Shown piece by piece: positions 1 to 5,665 of a DNA stretch of 7,392 nucleotides. The notes beneath the pieces are model-generated. The model was not told where the DNA came from. It saw only the letters and a program-made list of their open reading frames with translations, and searched no databases. Position 1 is the stretch's first letter. Each line of letters opens with the position of its first letter. Both the position numbers and the translations under genes were made by a program. The stretch comes from an uncultured Treponema sp. (GTDB taxonomy: Bacteria; Spirochaetota; Spirochaetia; Treponematales; Treponemataceae): positions 1 through 7,392 of the forward strand of contig CAMOEE010000128.1 of the NCBI GenBank assembly GCA_946611835.1. The letters are read 5' to 3'.

Positions 1-494
1 CCTTCTATTTCACGCTGGGAAGCCTGTCAGTCCGAAAGAACCTCAAATGGATTGCTGACCATGCCGAATTGTACCCGAATGAGATTTTTGCAGTTTCCGG
101 AAAGCCGCTTCCATCTGTCGTCCCGCCGGAGCTTGAAAAACTAAAGTCCCTTCCCAATATTGTTATGACAGGTTATCTTTCTGACGAGGAGGTAAAAGCT
201 CTGCTCTCAAAATGCAAGGCTTTCGTCTTCCCCACATACTTCGAAGGCTTCGGCCTTCCTCCTCTTGAGGCCTTAAGCTGCGGCGCGCCGATTGTCATTT
301 CAAATGCAACCTGTCTTCCTGAAATCTACGGAAAATGCGCGCACTACATTGACCCAAACGAGCCAAATGTGGATTTGGAGAAACTTTTGGCAGAGCCAGT
401 GGAAGTTCCTGATGCAATTCTTGAAAAATATACGCTTGAAAACACTGCCAAGAGAATGTATGAGGTGATTAAAAGTTATCTGTCAATAAAATAA
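1..494 (+). CDS. Glycosyltransferase, GT4-type, C-terminal part (5' truncated)
   Basis: The reading frame is open from base 3 to the TAA at 492-494, giving 163 residues. The gene starts upstream of the window. The visible part is the nucleotide-sugar-binding half of a GT-B glycosyltransferase. It opens with a strand and the basic motif GSLSVRKN, as in GT4 enzymes that begin their C-terminal Rossmann domain with 'G-S-x-x-x-R-K-N'. The segment FEGFGLPPLEAL carries the EX7E signature that contacts the nucleotide sugar. It is followed by GAPIVISNATCLPEIYG, typical of mannosyl- or rhamnosyl-type GT4 members. These enzymes add a sugar from an NDP-sugar to a growing lipid-linked glycan in the cytoplasm; the sugar cannot be told from this fragment. 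The gene is locally GC-rich (about 58% by hand count at 241-300), unlike the AT-rich pair that follows. The TTG at 69 is internal, because homology-bearing sequence precedes it. Confidence 0.9.
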   Translation, partial: FYFTLGSLSVRKNLKWIADHAELYPNEIFAVSGKPLPSVVPPELEKLKSLPNIVMTGYLSDEEVKALLSKCKAFVFPTYFEGFGLPPLEALSCGAPIVISNATCLPEIYGKCAHYIDPNEPNVDLEKLLAEPVEVPDAILEKYTLENTAKRMYEVIKSYLSIK

Positions 495-507
495 TTTTAT
501 TGACAGA
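479..507. repeat. Near-perfect 14-bp-arm palindrome overlapping a stop codon and a -35 box
   Basis: The left arm TCTGTCAATAAAAT (479-492) and right arm ATTTTATTGACAGA (494-507) are exact reverse complements around a single central A at 493. The palindrome contains the glycosyltransferase stop codon (492-494). Its right arm contains TTGACA (500-505), which fits as the -35 box of the downstream promoter. As RNA it could fold into a roughly 12-bp stem with a 5-base loop, but the stem is AT-rich and no T-tract follows, so a classical terminator is unlikely. A dimeric-regulator operator over the -35 box is the simplest reading (inference). A 3'-end-protecting hairpin is the alternative. Confidence 0.75.
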
Positions 508-528
508 AATCAACATTAAAAAGATAAT
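500..528 (+). promoter_or_regulatory. Sigma-70-type promoter for the HipA-like gene pair
   Basis: A perfect -35 box TTGACA (500-505) is separated by 17 bp from GATAAT (523-528), which matches the -10 consensus at 5 of 6 positions. Only six bases lie between the -10 box and the ATG at 535, so the predicted transcription start falls at or next to the start codon. No Shine-Dalgarno sequence precedes that ATG. The -35 box sits inside the right arm of the 479-507 palindrome, so a protein bound to the palindrome would block RNA polymerase. Confidence 0.6.
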
Positions 529-534
529 AAAAAC

Positions 535-888
535 ATGAATTTTCTGGAAGATACGAATGAAGATTTTACGGTTCTATGGGAAAATGAAGAAACCGCTGAT
601 GTTAAGATTTCAGAGAATTGTGCATACATAACTCGTTACACCACTAACCCCGCAAAGCAAATTTTTTCAAAAAGTAAAATTCCACTTTTTGAGCTTGGTG
701 AAATCCTTAAATGGAGATGTTGGGATGAAGACCGGGAAAATATCGATAAATATCTTTACAAACTCGGTCTTACAACATTTAATCCATATAAAATCTGCAG
801 AAAGACTCACGGTGTAATGTTTCAGGACAAAATCTGGTTCAGATACAAAGGTGAATCTCTTAACTGGGACGATGTTAAATGCAGATAG
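535..888 (+). CDS. Small protein of unknown function paired with a HipA-like kinase
   Basis: This 117-aa protein is not confidently recognised. It is acidic at the N-terminus, rich in Trp, Tyr and Lys, and has no signal peptide or membrane segment. The C-terminal half (about 55-115) has regularly spaced aromatic residues: ILKWRCW, YLYKLGL, KIWFRYKGESLNW. The ATG at 535 is the only sensible start, because an in-frame TAA lies at 517-519 and no other ATG intervenes; there is no Shine-Dalgarno sequence. Its last 10 bases overlap the start of the HipA-like kinase gene, implying translational coupling and a joint function. By analogy with tripartite HipBST systems, where a small HipS carries an N-subdomain split from the kinase, it could be a partner or antitoxin-like subunit or a separated N-terminal part of the kinase. 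That is inference from gene order and size. Base composition is AT-rich compared with the neighbouring glycan genes. Confidence 0.72.
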   Translation: MNFLEDTNEDFTVLWENEETADVKISENCAYITRYTTNPAKQIFSKSKIPLFELGEILKWRCWDEDRENIDKYLYKLGLTTFNPYKICRKTHGVMFQDKIWFRYKGESLNWDDVKCR

Positions 889-1622
889 AAGAATTTTTTA
901 TCGATGACAGTTTTTTAGTCCGTACAAGCGGAACAAGCGATGGCACTCAGGATAAGTTTTTCAAAGATAACCTTTGGTTCAAACTTGACCGTTATGGTGG
1001 AGAAGGATTTGCGGAAACAGCAGCAAGTATTATACTAAAGGAAAGTGGTATTGATTCTTCAAAATTCGTTGAATACACGCCATGCCTTATAAATGGAAAA
1101 ACCGGCTGCTACAGCAAGAATTTTTTAACTGAAGATGAATCCTTTATAACGCTCTATCGACTTTACAAAAATGTAACGGGAAAAGACTTAGCCCAAATTT
1201 GTTCCCACATGGATTATGACGACGCTATCGAATATGTAATCAGTTTTGTAAAACAACAAACTAACCTAGATATTCACGAATATCTCGCAAATATATTTGC
1301 TTTAGACAGAGTTATATTAAACGATGACAGACATTTCAACAATCTTGGAATAATTTACAACGGAACTGATTTCAGGCCTGCCCCAATTTTTGACAACGGT
1401 AAATCTTTTTTAATTGGAAACAAAAAAGCTACGGAAAAAGCCTCAATTCAAGAAAAAATAGGATGTATATTTTCAAAGAGTTTCAGTCCATCATTTGAAA
1501 TCAACGAAAAATATCTTAAAAAATACTGCACATTAAAAATAAATGATTCATGTCTTAAAAGCATTGAAAAACTCGAAAACAAAAAAATAACAGAAATTTT
1601 GAAATTTACTCTAAAAGTTTGA
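879..1622 (+). CDS. Compact HipA-like serine/threonine kinase
   Basis: This 247-aa protein has the catalytic core of the HipA kinase fold and is much shorter than E. coli HipA (about 440 aa). The glycine-rich loop is SGTSDGTQDK (residues 17-26), followed by WFKLD with the likely ATP-binding Lys35. The catalytic segment NDDRHFNNLG gives Asp150 as the presumed base and Asn155 as a metal ligand, in the D-x-H-x-x-N spacing of HipA. PIFDNG supplies the second metal-binding Asp172. All key residues are present, so the kinase is probably active. HipA kinases phosphorylate translation-related targets such as aminoacyl-tRNA synthetases; this target is unknown. Thr19 and Ser20 in the loop lie where HipA family members autophosphorylate. 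The ATG at 879 directly follows an in-frame TAA and overlaps the upstream gene by 10 bases. The C-terminus is Lys-rich and the gene is strongly AT-rich near its end (about 20% GC at 1501-1560). No HipB-like DNA-binding protein is seen. Whether it is a toxin or a benign regulatory kinase is open. Confidence 0.82.
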   Translation: MQIEEFFIDDSFLVRTSGTSDGTQDKFFKDNLWFKLDRYGGEGFAETAASIILKESGIDSSKFVEYTPCLINGKTGCYSKNFLTEDESFITLYRLYKNVTGKDLAQICSHMDYDDAIEYVISFVKQQTNLDIHEYLANIFALDRVILNDDRHFNNLGIIYNGTDFRPAPIFDNGKSFLIGNKKATEKASIQEKIGCIFSKSFSPSFEINEKYLKKYCTLKINDSCLKSIEKLENKKITEILKFTLKV

Positions 1623-1634
1623 AAACACTTATAA

Positions 1635-1664
1635 TTGATTCTCATATCTAATATTTGATATACT
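1635..1664 (+). promoter_or_regulatory. Extended -10 promoter for the envelope operon
   Basis: TATACT (1659-1664) is preceded by TG at 1656-1657, giving the extended -10 form TGnTATACT. A weaker -35-like TTGATT (1635-1640) lies 18 bp upstream. Seven bases separate the -10 box from the ATG at 1672, so the predicted start point is at or beside the A of the ATG, the leaderless arrangement. A short inverted repeat ATATC/GATAT (1644-1648 and 1657-1661) overlaps the -10 region but is too short to claim as an operator. Confidence 0.6.
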
Positions 1665-1671
1665 GTTTGAC

Positions 1672-4389
1672 ATGTTCTCTGTCCTCTATACTATGCTAAT
1701 TTATCCGCTCTATCTTCTTATAGAGTTCATTTTCACATTCTTTTATCGTATCACTGATGTTGCGGGAGTTTCCGTAATCGGAGTCAGCATTGGAATCACG
1801 CTCCTTTGTCTTCCTTTGTATGCTGTTGCCGAGCACTGGCAGCAGGTCGAGCGTGATGTACAGAAAAAACTTGCCCCTGTAATCCAACATATAAAATCAA
1901 CATTCACTGGCGACGAGCGATACATGATGACTACCGCCTATTACAGTGAGAATCATTATCACCCGATGATGGCATTGCGCTCTTCCTTCGGTCTTTTGAT
2001 ACAGGTTCCTTTTTTCATGGCGGCATACTCATATCTTTCAAATCTCTCGATGCTTCAGGGCGAAAGTTTCTTGTTCATTAAAGACATGGGAAAAGCTGAC
2101 GCAATGTTCTCAATCGGAACTTTTTCCGTAAATGTGCTTCCAATCGCAATGACCCTCATAAACATTGTGGCTGGCGCAATCTACACAAAAGGATTCGCTT
2201 TCAAGGAAAAGGCACAGATTTATGGAATGGCCTTGATTTTCCTTGTCATCCTGTACAATTCTCCCAGCGGACTTGTTCTTTACTGGACTATGAACAATGT
2301 CTTCTCTCTTGTAAAAAACATTTTCTACAAGCTCAAGAATCCGCTAAAATCATTCTGGATTTGCATGTGTGTTTGTGTCGCCATTGCAATTATCGGAATC
2401 GATTTCTTTACTGAGACGCACTTAGACAGCAAAATTCTTCTCACAATATTGATGAGCATTGTTTTTTTCATTCCGCTTTTAACAAAAGGAATTTCATATA
2501 TTCTTGGAACGGTTTTCAAAAGCATAACCGAAAATCCTAAGCTGTGCGCTCTTCTTTTCTTTGCATCAGCGCTCACGATGACAGTTCTTGCTGGTCTTTC
2601 AACGCCATCTACGATTATTGCTTCTTCACCAAAAGAATTTTCTGGTATAGGCTCAAATCCGAACCCTGCTGCATTTGTCTGGAATTCCTTCTTTCAGGCT
2701 TTCGGTTTGTTCCTTTTCTGGCCAGCATGTATTTATGCTCTCTTCCACAACAAAAAGAAAGTTTCGGCTGTCTTCTCCATACTTTTCAGCTGCATGGCCC
2801 TCGGTGCTCTTGTCAATACATTCTTGTTCTCAGGAAACTACGGTGACCTCTCGCTTTTAATCCAATTTGATGAAATTGTGGAGCCAAAACCTGAATTTCT
2901 CGAAGGAATGATTAATCTTCTGGCTATGGCGGCAGTTGTTCTTATTTTTACTCTTCTTGCCCGCTTCATAAACGCGAAATTCCTTCCATCAATTTTCTTT
3001 ATACTTACGCTGGCCCTCTCGGCTTCTTCTTTCATGCACATGAATACAATCAGAGCCGGCTTCACGGACTGGAAAAAGCTCTCAAACACAGAAGTCGAAC
3101 TCAAACCAGCTTTCCATCTGTCAAAAACAGGAAAAAATGTCATCGTCCTCATGCTTGACAGAATGCAGAACTGGTATATTCCGACGATTTTCGAGAAAAG
3201 CCCGGAACTTTATGATACATACTCTGGCTTTGTGCTATATCAGAATACGGCATCATTTGCACAACATACTATTATGGGAGCACCACCGATTTACGGAGGA
3301 TATGAATATACACCTCTTGAAATCAACAAACGGCCTGATACATCTCTTCTTCAAAAACATAATGAGGCCCTTTCTGTCCTTCCACGCATTTTTGACGAAC
3401 AGGCAGGTTTCTATGTAAACACGGCAGATTTGTCATGGGCTAATTACAGTGACTTTCCGCCAGACATGACATTCTTCAAAGAATGGCCGTCGATAAATGC
3501 ACAGATGCTTTACGCAAAATATTCGGATATCTGGTACAAAGAGCACGAAGCCACATCTTCCATAAACACATCAGATGCTGCAGTGCGAAGAAACCTGCTC
3601 TATTTCAGCATTTTCAAAAGTGTCCCTATGATTTTCAGGAAGGCACTTTATAACAGCGGCCACTGGTGGAGCTCTGATAAAAGCGGTGAGGATTTGACAC
3701 GCTGGCTCGGTTGGTATTCAGTTCTTGATTATCTTCCACGAATCACGGATTTCAAATCTCCCCGAGGAAACGCCTGCATTATTCTTGCGAACGACACTCC
3801 GCATGACTCGCACGAATTACAGGCTCCTGATTATGTTCCGGTGAAAAATGTAACGAATCATGGAGACGCTAAGTATTCCTACCGGTCTGATTACGGAATT
3901 AATGCCGCTGCCATAAAACGAGTCGGAACATTCTTCAAATATCTCAAAGATAACGGTGTCTATGACAACACTCGCATAATCATTGTCTCAGACCATGGCG
4001 GAACTTCAAAAGAAACAGAAAACTTCGACGAATCTGACCTCGACAACAAAATTGGCAGGGGCGGATTTCATCCGACGCTTATGGTAAAAGATTTTGGCGC
4101 TACAGGAAAACTCACATTTAATCGTGATTTTATGACAAATGCTGATGTTCCTTTGATTGCACTGGAAGGCATAGTTGAAAAACCACTTAACCCATATTCT
4201 GGTAAGGAATTAAAGGCTCAGAAAAAGGACGGAATTGCCGTAACGACAAGCCATGCTCACATGCCAAAGCACAACAACAAGAACACATTCGTCATCAATG
4301 ATGATCAGTGGTGGTTCGTAAAAGATGATATTTTCGACTCAAAAAACTGGAAGCAACTCTCACCAGAAGAAATAAAAAACATGCAGTAA
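1672..4389 (+). CDS. YidC/Oxa1-like domain fused to LTA-synthase/sulfatase-type phosphotransferase domain
   Basis: This is a 905-aa membrane protein in three parts. Residues 1-225 resemble YidC/Oxa1: hydrophobic segments at about 5-25 and 31-50, an amphipathic charged cytoplasmic stretch, HPMMALRSSFGLLIQVPFF (97-115) and NSPSGLVLYWTMNN (196-209). Residues 228-458 hold about seven further membrane segments. Residues 485-800 form an alkaline-phosphatase-superfamily domain: IVLMLD (metal Asp496), Thr533 in QHTIMGAPPIYGG as presumed nucleophile, TPHDSHE (709-715), VSDHGG (Asp774, His775) and GGFHP (His800). This set matches lipoteichoic acid synthase and phosphoethanolamine transferases, which move phospho-alcohol groups on the outer face of the membrane. 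The Arg of the YidC hydrophilic groove, five residues before the conserved Pro, is Thr43 here, so ordinary insertase activity is doubtful. The ATG at 1672 has no Shine-Dalgarno; Met8 (1693) is an alternative start. It is the first gene of a tight operon with the TagF-like and nucleotidyltransferase genes. Domain calls are firm; substrate is unknown. Confidence 0.88.
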   Translation: MFSVLYTMLIYPLYLLIEFIFTFFYRITDVAGVSVIGVSIGITLLCLPLYAVAEHWQQVERDVQKKLAPVIQHIKSTFTGDERYMMTTAYYSENHYHPMMALRSSFGLLIQVPFFMAAYSYLSNLSMLQGESFLFIKDMGKADAMFSIGTFSVNVLPIAMTLINIVAGAIYTKGFAFKEKAQIYGMALIFLVILYNSPSGLVLYWTMNNVFSLVKNIFYKLKNPLKSFWICMCVCVAIAIIGIDFFTETHLDSKILLTILMSIVFFIPLLTKGISYILGTVFKSITENPKLCALLFFASALTMTVLAGLSTPSTIIASSPKEFSGIGSNPNPAAFVWNSFFQAFGLFLFWPACIYALFHNKKKVSAVFSILFSCMALGALVNTFLFSGNYGDLSLLIQFDEIVEPKPEFLEGMINLLAMAAVVLIFTLLARFINAKFLPSIFFILTLALSASSFMHMNTIRAGFTDWKKLSNTEVELKPAFHLSKTGKNVIVLMLDRMQNWYIPTIFEKSPELYDTYSGFVLYQNTASFAQHTIMGAPPIYGGYEYTPLEINKRPDTSLLQKHNEALSVLPRIFDEQAGFYVNTADLSWANYSDFPPDMTFFKEWPSINAQMLYAKYSDIWYKEHEATSSINTSDAAVRRNLLYFSIFKSVPMIFRKALYNSGHWWSSDKSGEDLTRWLGWYSVLDYLPRITDFKSPRGNACIILANDTPHDSHELQAPDYVPVKNVTNHGDAKYSYRSDYGINAAAIKRVGTFFKYLKDNGVYDNTRIIIVSDHGGTSKETENFDESDLDNKIGRGGFHPTLMVKDFGATGKLTFNRDFMTNADVPLIALEGIVEKPLNPYSGKELKAQKKDGIAVTTSHAHMPKHNNKNTFVINDDQWWFVKDDIFDSKNWKQLSPEEIKNMQ

Positions 4390-4401
4390 GGAGAAGCATA
4401 A

Positions 4402-5664
4402 ATGACTTCAATTTTACCTTTGTATATCGACCCGGGCACAGGCTCAATGCTTTTCTCAATCTTTATCGGAGCTGCGGCGACACTGTTCTTCCTGGGAAAG
4501 GCTGCGATTCTTAAGCTCAAATTGTTTTTGTCTGGCGGTAAATCTGGCAGGCAGGACACTTCTTTTACACCTTACGCCGTATACAACGAAGGAAAGCAGT
4601 ATCAGAATGTTTTTCTCCCTGTTTGTGAGGCTTTTGAAGAGCGAAAACTGCCATTGGCCTACTACACCTCAGATGAGAATGATCCAGTCTTTTCAAAAAA
4701 TTATGAATATGTAAAACCTGAATTCATCGGTGAAGGAAACCGTGCTTTTGTTCGTCTCAATATGCTGAGTGCAGGTGTCGTTCTTATGACCACGCCTGGT
4801 TTGCAGGTTTATCAGATGAAGCGAAGCAAAAATGTTAAGCATTATGCTCATATCCTTCATGCGGCTAGTGATGCTACGATGTATCGTCTTTTCGGAATTG
4901 ATTTCTTTGACTCTGTGCTTTTGAGCGGTGACTATCAGAAAAAAGATATTCGCTATCTCGAAAAAGAACGGGGAATCCCGGAAAAAGAACTGGTCACTGT
5001 CGGCTGTCCCTACCTTGATGTTCTCAAAAAAAAGATGGATGCTATTCCGAACGAGGAGAACCATCCTTTCACTGTTCTCGTATCTCCTTCGTGGGGACCA
5101 AGCGCCTTGCTCTCAAAATATGGCGAAAGTCTTCTCACACCATTAGTCGAGACTGGCTGGAGAATTATTGTACGCCCTCACCCTCAGTCAAAAAAATCAG
5201 AAGGAGAAATGCTTGATTCACTCACAAAGAAATATGCCGATTCAAAGAATCTGGAATGGGATTACGAGCGTGACAACATCTATTCAATGAAAAAAGCCGA
5301 CATAATGATTTCGGACTTCTCAGGAATCATCTACGACTACACTTTCTTGTGCGACAAGCCTGTGATGTATGTGAACGCAGAGCTTAATTTAAAGCCTTAT
5401 GACGCATGGTTCTTGCCGAATAATGGAAAGGACATCTGGCAGTTCAGTGTTCTCAAAAAAATCGGAATAGAGCTTAAATCAGAGCAATTTGAAGACATTA
5501 AAAATGTCATTCAGGGAATAAGCGATAACAAGGCACTTGCTGAAGCCAGGGCAAGTGCAAAAGCAGAGGCATGGCAACATCAAGGAGAGGCATGCGAAAA
5601 CATAGCTGACTTTATGGTTGCGACTCTTAAAGACATCGAAGAAAAAACTACGGAGGAAAAATAA
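4402..5664 (+). CDS. TagF-like CDP-alcohol phosphotransferase with N-terminal membrane anchor
   Basis: This 420-aa protein belongs to the CDP-glycerol:poly(glycerophosphate) glycerophosphotransferase family (TagF/TagB, Pfam Glyphos_transf), which transfers phosphoglycerol or phosphoribitol from a CDP donor to a membrane-linked polymer. Visible family marks are His153 in the HAAS segment (place of the first catalytic His), VTVGCPYLD (198-206), VSPSWGP (227-233), IVRPHPQSK (256-264, His260) and ISDFSGIIYDY (303-313), corresponding to the TagF 'TDYSS-x-x-x-DY' motif. Residues 1-40 differ from soluble TagF: LPLYIDPGTGSMLF leads into a single hydrophobic helix (about 16-36) and then a basic stretch, so the enzyme is probably anchored with its catalytic domain in the cytoplasm. 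AAGGAG at 4388-4393 lies 8 bases before the ATG, and the gene starts 12 bases after the previous stop, so it is cotranscribed with the YidC-sulfatase gene. The CDP-linked donor may be the product of the next gene (inference). CDP-glycerol synthesis genes are not in the window. Confidence 0.87.
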   Translation: MTSILPLYIDPGTGSMLFSIFIGAAATLFFLGKAAILKLKLFLSGGKSGRQDTSFTPYAVYNEGKQYQNVFLPVCEAFEERKLPLAYYTSDENDPVFSKNYEYVKPEFIGEGNRAFVRLNMLSAGVVLMTTPGLQVYQMKRSKNVKHYAHILHAASDATMYRLFGIDFFDSVLLSGDYQKKDIRYLEKERGIPEKELVTVGCPYLDVLKKKMDAIPNEENHPFTVLVSPSWGPSALLSKYGESLLTPLVETGWRIIVRPHPQSKKSEGEMLDSLTKKYADSKNLEWDYERDNIYSMKKADIMISDFSGIIYDYTFLCDKPVMYVNAELNLKPYDAWFLPNNGKDIWQFSVLKKIGIELKSEQFEDIKNVIQGISDNKALAEARASAKAEAWQHQGEACENIADFMVATLKDIEEKTTEEK

Positions 5665-5665
5665 T

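Noticed and set aside
457..486. Divergent minus-strand promoter using TTGACA in the left palindrome arm
   Set aside because: At 17-18 bp spacing the minus-strand -10 candidates match only 2-3 of 6 positions and no minus-strand gene follows.
69..494. TTG at 69 as the start of the glycosyltransferase
   Set aside because: The same frame is open to base 3 and encodes the conserved GSLSVRKN motif upstream, so this is the tail of a longer gene.
479..507. Palindrome as a rho-independent terminator
   Set aside because: The stem is AT-rich and no run of T follows on either strand; the overlap with a perfect -35 box fits an operator better.
1611..1640. Hairpin terminator after the HipA-like kinase gene
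   Set aside because: AAGTTT/ACACTT pairing is imperfect and very weak, and the stretch instead holds a promoter.
2838..3152. Minus-strand 104-aa open frame and similar + strand frames at 2544-2860 and 3137-3418
   Set aside because: All overlap the YidC-sulfatase gene in other frames and show no family resemblance.
4693..5064. Minus-strand 123-aa open frame
   Set aside because: It lies wholly inside the well-supported TagF-like gene, has no recognisable motifs and no ribosome site; it is a shadow frame.
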